Source of the DNA: CAUZIB01 sp963663925
Lineage (GTDB): Bacteria; Acidobacteriota; Vicinamibacteria; Vicinamibacterales; UBA8438
Assembly (NCBI GenBank): GCA_965237405.1
Contig: OZ250139.1
Span: 1,116,001-1,180,000 of the forward strand
Direction of reading: 5' to 3'
DNA length: 64,000 bases
Under the pieces are notes generated by a model. That model did not search any database. It worked only from the letters and a program-made list of their open reading frames with translations, and was not told the origin of the DNA. Within the stretch, counting starts at the first letter, position 1, and each line of letters starts with the position of its first letter. This document shows, in pieces, positions 19,023 to 26,172 of this stretch. The translations under genes were made by a program, and so were the position numbers.

Positions 19023-19378
19023 CGCGTCGACCTCCTCCGGGCCAAAGGGGAGCCGGCCTCCAGCTGGTCCACCTTCGCGTAGAGCAGTTCGTTCTCCATC
19101 AGCAGCTCGCCGACCTTGGCCCGCAGCCGACGGTTGTCTTCACCCCGGGCATCCGTCGCTCGGCTCTTCAGGCCCGCCTGGCCCGCGGCCAGAAACTGAT
19201 CGCGCCACTGCGACGCCCGCGCCGCCGTGATCCTCCACTCCCGCGACACGGACTCGAGATCCTCCCCGCGCAGCAAGCACATCACCACGGCGCTCTTGCG
19301 ACCGACTGAAAACCGGCCCCCTCCGGTCGCCCTCCGGCCTCCCTCCGCCACCGCCGACTCCTGATCGTGCTTCTCCAT
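19019..19378 (-). CDS. IS3-family transposase OrfA, copy 1
   Basis: The 119-residue helix-turn-helix protein starts at the ATG seven bases after AGGAGGAG. The HTH lies around GRKSAVVMCLLRGEDLESVS and REWRITAARASQWRDQFLA, followed by a coiled-coil (RLRAKVGELLMENELLYAKV). It binds the inverted repeats and works with OrfB. Identical to the OrfA of copies 2 and 3. Confidence 0.92.
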   Translation of the reverse strand: MEKHDQESAVAEGGRRATGGGRFSVGRKSAVVMCLLRGEDLESVSREWRITAARASQWRDQFLAAGQAGLKSRATDARGEDNRRLRAKVGELLMENELLYAKVDQLEAGSPLARRRSTR

Positions 19379-19503
19379 CTCGACACTCCTCCTACGAGAA
19401 CTCTCTCGCAATCAAGTGTCCAAGAAAACCCTGGGGCGCCCCACTACGCCTTAGGAGGCGGAAAGCGTAAACGCCAATCTGTAAACGCCAATCTGTAAAG
19501 AAA

Positions 19504-19866
19504 TCAACAAAGACGGACACTTCCTGACAGACGAAAGGGGCAATAAGAGGGCGTTACGAGCCACCTCGAGCCATAAATTCGTGACTGCAAACGTGGCAGT
19601 ACTATTACGTCTGCTCTTGCTCCTCTTGTTCTAAGCGTTCCCGTTTTCTCTGAACTTATTGCCAATAAGAAATTCATACAATTTACCAAGACATCTCCAC
19701 ACTTATTTAGCGCGGTCTCCCTTGTAAATTCATATGGAATAAGAAACTCAAGAAATTTCCAGCCGACCGATAGGACTAGGAAAATGTACCAACTCCTCAA
19801 TAAGAATCTTCCAATAAAGAACCATTGAAGAAAATGACCAAGAGAATAGAGATTAATAACTGTCAT
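19504..19866 (-). CDS. Small AT-rich membrane protein, possibly a fragment
   Basis: The 120-residue frame has hydrophobic stretches (HFLQWFFIGRFLL, YIFLVLSVGWKFLEFLIPYE) followed by NKCGDVLVNCMNFLLA, a pattern seen in small inner-membrane proteins of unknown function. The region is markedly more AT-rich than its neighbours, which suggests recent transfer or decay. The last 45 residues look unrelated to the first part, so the gene may be truncated. Not recognised further. Confidence 0.4.
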   Translation of the reverse strand: MTVINLYSLGHFLQWFFIGRFLLRSWYIFLVLSVGWKFLEFLIPYEFTRETALNKCGDVLVNCMNFLLAISSEKTGTLRTRGARADVIVLPRLQSRIYGSRWLVTPSYCPFRLSGSVRLC

Positions 19867-19967
19867 CAGCGCCTATAAATAACACTTAATGATTTCGTCA
19901 TGACTCTTCCTCGTAAGGAATCATGCCATCGGTCACGTTCATTTCCGAGCATTCTCTGAGTTCGCCA

Positions 19968-20053
19968 CTTCTTCACGACACAAGCTGCTCACACGACTCA
20001 CAAGGCCTTCCTCCCTTCTTCACGACACAAGCTGCTCACACGACTCACAAGGC
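19968..20053. repeat. 39-bp direct repeat, two exact copies 8 bp apart
   Basis: Copies lie at 19,968-20,006 and 20,015-20,053. Both begin CTTCTTCACGACAC and end CTCACAAGGC. The 47-bp period is not a multiple of three and no gene covers it. It lies in the decayed region downstream of IS copy 1. Confidence 0.85.
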
Positions 20054-20184
20054 AACCGACGGGGGTACGTAACGCGGTGCGAACCGATCGAAGCGACCTG
20101 CGTCAGACGGCGGGCGGTCCAACTGGAACGAGGGTTAGTTACGCGGGTGCACGGCGCCCCACGCGCGAGCGTATGTCCTAGTCC

Positions 20185-20254
20185 GAGGCGTCCCACAGGA
20201 TGATACAGAAGCGGTGCGGTGGTAGGAGTTAGCCGCCGAGCAAGGGTATGATCT
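20185..20254 (+). pseudogene. Remnant of one SEL1 repeat
   Basis: Translation gives RGVPQDDTEAVRW, then a TAG, then ELAAEQGYD, which matches a single repeat unit of the SEL1 gene at 1,015-3,117 (RGVPQDDVEAVHWYRLGAEQGD). No further repeats are open on either side. It is evidence that a second SEL1 gene once stood here or that a repeat was copied in. Confidence 0.75.
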
Positions 20255-20483
20255 CTGTGTAACTTTTCCGGAAACCCTTGCCGCTGATCGGCTTCCATCC
20301 GCGTCAGTGCGTCAGCGATTCTCGTTGACGCACTCCGTGGTACCGCGACGTGGTGGTGATGTTGGCGATCGGTTCAGCGCGGTTGATAACTCGAATACTG
20401 CCGCCTGTCCCACGAGCAAGCCTAGCGCTGGCAGAGCCAACACGATCACGAAGACCACCCCAAGCCCCCAGGTTAGCTATCGC

Positions 20484-20790
20484 TTATACAGGATGGGTCA
20501 CGCAATAGAACACCCCAAAGGACAACAGCAGGAATTGCACCAATACTTCCAGGAGACCGCCGCCTAATTGGAGACTGACCGGTATGGTCGTATAGATCAA
20601 TCCCTCCACCGAGTCAGGTACGACCCCAAATGTCGAAAGGATCCCAACGACGACCAGGACGACCCACATCAGTCACTCACCCGTGCTTCGTGCCAAGAAA
20701 TAAAACACGAGGCAGGTAGAACACCCCACCGAACAGGACGCCTCGGACCAGCTGGAAGAGCGGTCCCGCCAGACTAAGGACCTGGGGCAC
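20484..20790 (-). pseudogene. Broken small membrane protein
   Basis: The upstream part reads PLFQLVRGVLFGGVFYLPRV up to a KHG-TGA. The downstream part, in another phase, reads MWVVLVVVGILSTFGVVPDS, then IYTTIPVSLQLGGGLLEVLVQ. The two parts look like one conserved membrane protein broken by a TGG-to-TGA change and a one-base loss between 20,660 and 20,685. Function unknown. Two independent small proteins are possible but less likely. Confidence 0.45.
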
Positions 20791-20806
20791 TGAGAGACAT
20801 GACGCT

Positions 20807-21001
20807 TTAGGTATCGTCGCGAGGATAGCGTTCCCTTACGCCGCTGGGCCGGAGGATGGCGTAGGCCGTTTTCGGGGAGGGATACGTCGTCCAAAAGTGG
20901 CGGCCGCATTCCAGGCAGGTCCAGAACTGATCGAACGTCCAGGCTTCCCCAGCAGCTGGATCTGTGAGATCCATGAGTGCCCCGCACCGTTGGCAGCGCA
21001 T
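20807..21001 (-). CDS. Small zinc-ribbon protein
   Basis: The 64-residue frame from the ATG at 21,001 opens with MRCQRCGALMD and has a second pair CLECG at residue 35, a classic two-knuckle zinc ribbon, followed by RHFWTTYPSPK. A longer frame extends upstream to 21,130 but its extra residues look non-coding. Probably a nucleic-acid-binding or metal-sensing small protein; no specific family is recognised. Confidence 0.5.
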   Translation of the reverse strand: MRCQRCGALMDLTDPAAGEAWTFDQFWTCLECGRHFWTTYPSPKTAYAILRPSGVRERYPRDDT

Positions 21002-21481
21002 CTGAAGGTCTACATCAGCCACTGGTCCGAATTCTAGCGCGGAGCGTCCATGGTGCCAAGCCGGGCACATGCCGCGCCACATGCGGTGACGAGAGAATCG
21101 TGTTGTCGACCGTAGAGTCTGTCTTCCCACGGACCTTCGTCATGACCCCCCGCACTCCCGCTTTCCTTTCACTAGGACTCAACCTCACTCCACTCGCCGG
21201 TACGTTCTGCGAGCCAACTTCTTCCAGAGAGTGTCCGCATCTACCGCATGGAATCCCCTCTGACTTTTTTGTCCGATGGTTGCATCCGCCTACTGACCTT
21301 CGGTCGCTGGTCCTGAGTCTTCCTCACCGAACTAGGCACAGGCCTCTGTTTGCGTTGACTCGTCACAGTTCCCTGCGTACTATGCCTCGCGAAATATCGA
21401 GATCGGCCGGAAGCGCTTCCAGAGAGGTGGAATGCACATTACGCGACAGTTGTACAGCTGCATGATGGGGGCACCTGACCG

Positions 21482-21655
21482 ATGAAGCAGAGCCAAGAGA
21501 GCGAAATACTGAGTGGTAACAACAAGCCAGACCCGTGTCCCGAATGCGGGAACCCGTCGAGGCTGTTCACTCCCAACGCTCAGCGAGTACCGTACGCGAT
21601 CCCACGGAGATACGAAACTGCGTGGCAGTGCACCATATGCGGGACTGGGGCGTGA
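21482..21655 (+). CDS. Small zinc-ribbon protein, 57 residues
   Basis: An ATG at 21,482 opens a 57-residue frame ending TGA at 21,655. It contains CPEC at residues 19-22 and CTIC at 50-53, spaced for a zinc ribbon, with a basic stretch between them (IPRRYETAW). GGGGG lies 12 bases upstream as a weak ribosome-binding site. Not recognised beyond the zinc ribbon. Confidence 0.5.
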   Translation: MKQSQESEILSGNNKPDPCPECGNPSRLFTPNAQRVPYAIPRRYETAWQCTICGTGA

Positions 21656-21713
21656 CGACCCGCGTTAGTTAGGCCGAAGGTATCGAACCCACAAATTATC
21701 CAAGGAGGACCTC

Positions 21714-22025
21714 ATGGCAGCGTATGTCAAAGTCGCGAACGCAGATGACCTACAGCCCGGCCAGGCAAAGCTGGTCGAGGCTGGAGACGAGCGGGTTGCG
21801 CTCTTCAACGTTGACGGGACGTGCTATGCCATCAGCACACCTGCACCCATCGCGCCGGATTTCTCTCGGAAGGCACCCTCGAAAACGATGTCGTGACCTG
21901 CCCGTGGCACCGTGCCCGTTTCTGTGTGCGCAATGGTGAAGTCCAAGGACCACCGGCTCAGGAAAGCGTTACGTCATACCAGGTTCGGGTTACGAACGGT
22001 AGGATCGAAATCAAGTGCTTAGGTG
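21714..22025 (+). pseudogene. Rieske [2Fe-2S] ferredoxin with a one-base frameshift
   Basis: A strong AAGGAGG precedes the ATG at 21,714. The first phase reads YVKVANADDLQPGQAKLVEA up to GTCYAIS; the phase then shifts near 21,836 and continues TCTHRAG, VTCPWHRARFCV, NGEVQGPPAQESVTSYQVRV. The CTH and CPWH pairs are the Rieske cluster ligands, as in NirD or dioxygenase ferredoxin subunits. Restoring one A (AGCACACC to AGCAACACC) gives the expected SNTCTH. So the gene is either intact with a sequencing error or just lost. It runs on without a stop into a recombinase remnant. Confidence 0.75.
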
Positions 22026-22129
22026 AGAAGTGCCGTCTTGCATTGAGTCGAGGCACTGAAGACAACGTATCCCGTGGCGGCCCAGCTAAGCGGTCTGCTC
22101 CGGAGTGTGTCGCGATGGTCGGCACAGCA

Positions 22130-22563
22130 TCCAAGTCGAAAGTTCGACTCGCTGTTATCGCTTTTACGGGTTTCACTCAGCGGGAATTGAAGCAACTCAA
22201 ACCCCGCGACATCTTGTGGGACCGGTCGGCGGTCATGGCACCCGCTTGGCATAAAGGCCCCGGGTCATCAGCGCAATTACTTCCGGTTACCCAACGGGGC
22301 ATGCAAGCTCTCAAGGAATTTGCAGACTTGGACTGTTGGGCTGCGTTTTTGACCGCCTCATTAAACAGAACCTTCAGGCGCGCCTACAAAAGGTCGGTAT
22401 CCCAGACAGGCGCGCGTATGACCTTCGGCATACGTTTAGCTGTGAGATGTGTCGACAGACTGACGACATCCTCGTTGTCCAACAACTGATGCGCCATACG
22501 CAGTCATCGACCACCACACGTTACGTACGGCGGTGCCAGAGGTACTTCAGAAAGTCATTGTAA
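22130..22563 (+). pseudogene. Tyrosine recombinase fragment, frameshifted
   Basis: The first part (LAVIAFTGFTQRELKQLKPR, LPVTQRGMQALKEFADL) is in phase with the end of the Rieske gene. The second, after a shift at a five-T run at 22,346-22,350, reads FDRLIKQNLQARLQKVGIPD, then AYDLRHTFSCEM, LMRHTQSSTTTRYV. The second part holds the recombinase R-x-x-H, H and Y region. The N-terminal DNA-binding domain is missing and the first catalytic Arg is not where expected. It lies 90 bp outside the left attachment site of the satellite, and may be the relic of an earlier element. Confidence 0.7.
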
Positions 22564-22650
22564 GCGTAAATGAGAGAGAAATTCGTGGCAGTACCTCGTG
22601 GCAATCGAGGGATCAGGTTCTCCCATTTCCAGCTAAGTTGTTGAATAAAT

Positions 22651-22667
22651 TGGCGCGCGTGGCAGGA
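22651..22667 (+). repeat. Left attachment-site core (tRNA-Arg 3' end copy)
   Basis: TGGCGCGCGTGGCAGGA is identical to the CCA end, acceptor stem and part of the T arm of the tRNA-Arg at 31,926-31,942, in the same orientation. It is the expected 3'-end scar left when an element inserts in a tRNA gene. The rest of the tRNA is absent here. Confidence 0.8.
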
Positions 22668-22807
22668 CTATAATTGTAACGATAAATACAATGTATTCAG
22701 CATGTTACACGACAGCCATGTCCCGCTATACCACGCTCGCTACCACGCGTCGGCACACTGGACACCCGCTTCAACGGGCAGATGCGCGAACTGACGGCGG
22801 ATGAGCG

Positions 22808-23863
22808 TCAATCCCACCCCAAGAGATCCGCCGCTTCGTCTTTGTCAAACCCGGCAGTCGTCAGCACATGCAGCGCCCGCGCGCGGCCCGCCGCGTCGAC
22901 GCCTCCGAGTCGTCTGAGCTTCAGCACGACGCCGGTCTCGAGAACGCGCGATAGTTCGGCCTCGATAAGACGCGCGTACGGTTCCAGCGTCCCGACCGTC
23001 AACCGTCGCCAGGCTTCGCGCGCGGCCGGTCCCGCGCTGGCCGGATTCACGAGCGCCGCCGGTACGCCGCAACACTCCGCACATTCCGAGAACAGGTGCG
23101 CGTAGAGCGTGCCCGGAGGTGCGTCCGCCTCATAGCCCAGTCGCGTCGCGGCCCAGTCTCGCAACGGCGCGGACGATCTTCCGGCCCCGGCACCACCGGC
23201 CTGTGTTTCTGGAAACGCCACGCGGCCGGGGAGCTTGCCTGTCAGCGCCGCCCGGATATTGTCTGTGACCGTGTTGCCGCCTTGCGCCAGCGGAATGAGC
23301 CGCACGACCGCGACGCTCGCCTCATCGCGCAACGATTCAGACAGCCGCGCGTAGAGCTCGCCGCTCGCCGCCGCCCTACTGAGTGGCGCGATCCCCTCCC
23401 ACGGCCGATAGGAGTCCGCGTTGATTCGAACGTTGACGACTTCGGCCGCTTCAGCCCACACCGTACGCGCGGAACTCGGTCCGGGCATTTGCAACGAATA
23501 GCGCCAACTCTCCGGGTCCGCGTCGCCGTAGACCACAGACGCCACAGCGCCCGCCCGGAGAATCCGCGCGCGCCCATCCGCGCCGACGGTGAGCCGTCCG
23601 AGAAACCGGCCCGCCCGTACCAGGTCCGTCCCGATGCCTTCCAGTAGGTGCGGGTCGACCGCCCCGCCGTCGCCGTCAATCGTGGCGGACGCGAGCGCAC
23701 GCCCCACGATGCCCGCCGCCGCCTGTACGCCCGCCGTCGCCGCCGCGAGTACCTGCCCGGTCGCCGCGCCAAAGAACGACGCGAGCACCGCGTCGGTGTA
23801 GTCGCCGGCCGCGCGCGCTTCAGGCAACCCGAGCACACGCCGCACGAGCGCCGTCACAGCCAC
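22808..23863 (-). CDS. Phage portal protein (HK97-like)
   Basis: The 351-residue protein has the portal landmarks VVNVRINADSYRPWEGIAPL near 140, SESLRDEASVAVVRLIPLAQ near 175, FSECAECCGVPAALVNPASA near 258 and an EAWRRLTVGTLEPYARLIEAEL C-terminal helix (quoted in part). Twelve copies should form the DNA channel at one capsid vertex. It overlaps the upstream protease gene by 10 bp. Unlike most phages, portal is the last gene of the cluster rather than sitting between terminase and protease. The sequence is shorter than typical HK97 portals (about 400 residues). Confidence 0.85.
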   Translation of the reverse strand: MAVTALVRRVLGLPEARAAGDYTDAVLASFFGAATGQVLAAATAGVQAAAGIVGRALASATIDGDGGAVDPHLLEGIGTDLVRAGRFLGRLTVGADGRARILRAGAVASVVYGDADPESWRYSLQMPGPSSARTVWAEAAEVVNVRINADSYRPWEGIAPLSRAAASGELYARLSESLRDEASVAVVRLIPLAQGGNTVTDNIRAALTGKLPGRVAFPETQAGGAGAGRSSAPLRDWAATRLGYEADAPPGTLYAHLFSECAECCGVPAALVNPASAGPAAREAWRRLTVGTLEPYARLIEAELSRVLETGVVLKLRRLGGVDAAGRARALHVLTTAGFDKDEAADLLGWD

Positions 23864-24339
23864 GTTAGCACCCGCCGATGGTTTCCCTTCGCGCGCACTT
23901 CAGCGGTTGCTTGGTTGTACGCGCCAGCGGGCACGAGCGCCGCTGCCGACACGAGAGACTGGCGCACCTCGCGCACCCCGGACACCCACCCATCATCGAG
24001 CGCGTGAAACTCGGCTGAGAGTGCGGGTGTCCGGCCGGTCCGTACCGCGTCGGCGGCCGCGCGCCCTTCGACGGAGTTCGGGAGCCGATGGTCAATCCGC
24101 AACGTGCCGTCCGGGTCGCGTACCGGATCGAACGTCATGATCGTTGTCGTGCTGCGATGCTCAGGCAACAGCACCATGCCAGCACTCGGTGTTTGGATTC
24201 CCGAGCCGACGATGATCTCTTTTCTATCGCCCGCCACGCGGCCCGCTGGCAGGATGACACCCACGAGCCGACCGGGTGAGCCGGTCTCGTCTCGACATTC
24301 AAGCGGTATCGGCGTGTCGTGGTACTCGCGGTCACTCAT
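23854..24339 (-). CDS. Prohead maturation protease (HK97/U35-like)
   Basis: The 161-residue protein has the order GRLVGVILPAGRV, VLLPEHRSTTTIMTF (candidate catalytic His), GRTPALSAEFHALDD (candidate catalytic Ser in ALSAEF) and VREVRQSLVSAAALVPAGAY, AEVRAKG. These are the blocks of phage prohead proteases, which trim capsid scaffolding during assembly. It overlaps the preceding gene by 8 bp and portal by 10 bp, which indicates tight co-translation. Confidence 0.82.
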   Translation of the reverse strand: MSDREYHDTPIPLECRDETGSPGRLVGVILPAGRVAGDRKEIIVGSGIQTPSAGMVLLPEHRSTTTIMTFDPVRDPDGTLRIDHRLPNSVEGRAAADAVRTGRTPALSAEFHALDDGWVSGVREVRQSLVSAAALVPAGAYNQATAEVRAKGNHRRVLTWL

Positions 24340-24742
24340 TGCCGTAATACCGATCTAGACCTTCCTCACACATCGCTTGCCGGTCGCGGCTGTTCGGGAA
24401 GACCTTCCGTATGCGTCGGCACGCTTCGGCGCGCGTCATGTCGATCGTACGAACGGTCCCGCCCGTTTGCGCCGTCAACCGTGCGACCGCTGCCGGATTG
24501 GTGGTCGACGTTCGGACCACACCGTTTAGGCCCCGCTCGGTCGCGATCTTGATGGCCGTGGTCCGCATCCCAAGCGCGACGCGCAAGAGATCCATGTTGC
24601 GGTCGGGGTCCGTCGGATTCCAGCCGAGCGATTCTGCAATCCGGCCCGCGTCGATCACAACGCCGCCATCGTTCACAATCTCTTGCAGATCGTCAGCAAT
24701 GAGATCCGCGCACCCGGGAGATTGCCACACCGTGAGCGCCAC
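24332..24742 (-). CDS. Unknown satellite protein between capsid and protease
   Basis: The 136-residue protein has a DAGRIAESLGWNPTDPDRN segment, GMRTTAIKIATERGLNGVV and a C-terminal TVRTIDMTRAEACRRIRKVF followed by DRQAMCEEGLDRYYG. The last part recalls the end of small P-loop kinase-like phage proteins, but no Walker A motif is present. It lies 9 bp downstream of the capsid gene and overlaps the protease gene. A head-tail connector or capsid-size factor is possible from position alone. Confidence 0.6.
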   Translation of the reverse strand: MALTVWQSPGCADLIADDLQEIVNDGGVVIDAGRIAESLGWNPTDPDRNMDLLRVALGMRTTAIKIATERGLNGVVRTSTTNPAAVARLTAQTGGTVRTIDMTRAEACRRIRKVFPNSRDRQAMCEEGLDRYYGNE

Positions 24743-24751
24743 GGTTCACCC

Positions 24752-26017
24752 TTAGCTGACCTTCAGTTCGATTAGCTTGTAGGCGTCCGGCTGTACGAGC
24801 AGCACCTTGGAGCCGACAAGAATGTTCAACGTGAAGTGTCGCTGTCCGCTCTGCGCGTCGCTGTAGATGTCGTCAACCGCGATGCTGCCCCACGTCGGGA
24901 GACACGCGGTACGGAGCCCCATCCGGCCCTTTCGATGCACGATGCCGCGCGCGATGGTCGAGTCCGTCGCGGGCATGCGCTTGTTGGTCCAGAATCCCCC
25001 GGTGTACGCCCGGAGATAATCGGCTGCGGTCTTGCCCCCCAGGGACACGCCGCCCCGGTTGCCCGAGTCAATCACGCGGTCGCGGTACGACTTCGCCGCG
25101 AGCTTGTAGGCGTCGACGTTCACGACCATGCCGAGATCCATCATGGTCGGGGCCCACAACCCGTCGATGGCATCCGCAAACGCCGCCACGAACGCATCGA
25201 AGTTCGCGGTCGTGCCGGGGTTGGACGGGTCGGTGAGCTGGTGAATCAGCCCGTCGAGATTCGGAGCCGTGCCGTTGCCGGTGATGACTTGCGTGTCGAG
25301 CGCATCGGACACCACCGCTTGCGCGTTCTGTCTCAGGGCAGACTCAAAGTTCGCCTGCCCGATGGCCGCGATGTCCTCAAGATTCAGCGTGAGCCGTCCC
25401 CGAATTGACCGTGGTGTCGCGGTCGCGGGTGTCATGACCGCCGCGGTTGACTCTTGCGCCGTCGCCTTGGTTTTCGCCGCGGCTGTGAGCGCCGTCGAGA
25501 TCGTCATTTCGCTGTAGGAACCGCTGCCGACAGACGGCATTTCGATCCCGAGTATCGGCGCGATACTTTGCGCGAACACGAACGGCTGAATCGGTGCGAG
25601 CGTCGCCCCGGCCCCGGTCGCCGGGACGCCGCTCGCCACGTCCCGAGTTTCCGGCCGGTCTTGCTCGAACAGGTCAATCGGGATACCTGGAACCTTGCAC
25701 GCCGCTTGATACTCGGCCTCTGGCCCGGTCACAGACTGGCCGGTGAGCATCGCAGCCAGGTACCGGCCGAGCGACGCGCGCCCGCGCAATTCCAACCGCT
25801 CTCGGACCTCGGGGTCGACCGTGGGGACGATGGCCGGGTCCGCGTCGGGCGCGCTGGCAATCGCCGCCCGTAGCTGCGCCTCGGTGTCTTGGTGCTCAGT
25901 GCCGAGCGTGCCGAGTTCGGCGCGTTGTTCGTCGGTGAGTTCGTCCAGTCCGGCCAATTCTGCCAGCCGGGAGCGTTGCTCAGAGGTGCGTATCGTCAAA
26001 CGTTGCGTCAGAGTCAT
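24752..26017 (-). CDS. HK97-type major capsid protein
   Basis: The 421-residue protein opens with a predicted coiled-coil/scaffold region (RSRLAELAGLDELTDEQRAE, residues 1-70), followed by the HK97 fold: LAPIQPFVFAQSIAPILGIE near 145, ATPRSIRGRLTLNLEDIAAI near 205, NFESALRQNAQAVVSDALDT, a VITGNGTAPNLDGLI loop near 245, and a C-terminal TWGSIAVDDIYSDAQSGQRH. The N-terminal segment is the part normally removed by the protease encoded two genes downstream. A 155-bp gap separates it from terminase, leaving room for its own promoter. Confidence 0.9.
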   Translation of the reverse strand: MTLTQRLTIRTSEQRSRLAELAGLDELTDEQRAELGTLGTEHQDTEAQLRAAIASAPDADPAIVPTVDPEVRERLELRGRASLGRYLAAMLTGQSVTGPEAEYQAACKVPGIPIDLFEQDRPETRDVASGVPATGAGATLAPIQPFVFAQSIAPILGIEMPSVGSGSYSEMTISTALTAAAKTKATAQESTAAVMTPATATPRSIRGRLTLNLEDIAAIGQANFESALRQNAQAVVSDALDTQVITGNGTAPNLDGLIHQLTDPSNPGTTANFDAFVAAFADAIDGLWAPTMMDLGMVVNVDAYKLAAKSYRDRVIDSGNRGGVSLGGKTAADYLRAYTGGFWTNKRMPATDSTIARGIVHRKGRMGLRTACLPTWGSIAVDDIYSDAQSGQRHFTLNILVGSKVLLVQPDAYKLIELKVS

Positions 26018-26172
26018 AAGCAGGAATTATATCATCATAAGAAATGGTGATAGTAAACAGACTGTGGAAACCCTCTGACGGGGCTGTACGGGACGCGCTA
26101 TACGTGGAGGGTAAGGTAAGGGGCCAGGCGTCGACGTGCAGCACGGCGCAACCTCGCAAGCCGTTTCAGCCC
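26018..26172 (-). promoter_or_regulatory. Candidate promoter region upstream of the capsid gene
   Basis: Read on the minus strand, GATATAATTCC lies 15 bases before the capsid start, with TATAAT as a good -10 box. TTTACT about 20 bp further up is a weak -35. The local AT-rich stretch stands out from the GC-rich element. This would let capsid, protease and portal be expressed apart from terminase. Support is by eye only. Confidence 0.35.

Larger units (their letters stand above)
18084..19443 (-). mobile_element. IS3-family insertion sequence, copy 1 (1,360 bp)
   Basis: Same length and ends as copies 2 and 3. Its ends are GTATCGCCCCAGGG... on the orfB side and TGGGGCGCCCCAGGG... on the orfA side, forming imperfect inverted repeats around CGCCCCAGGGTT..CTTGGACA. 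This copy has T for C at the fifth base of one end and one substitution in orfB (Cys for Tyr near residue 19). Flanking pentamers are AATCT and CTACG, so no target duplication is present. That points to a deletion or recombination after insertion, consistent with the lost 3' part of the metallo-beta-lactamase gene. Confidence 0.92.
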
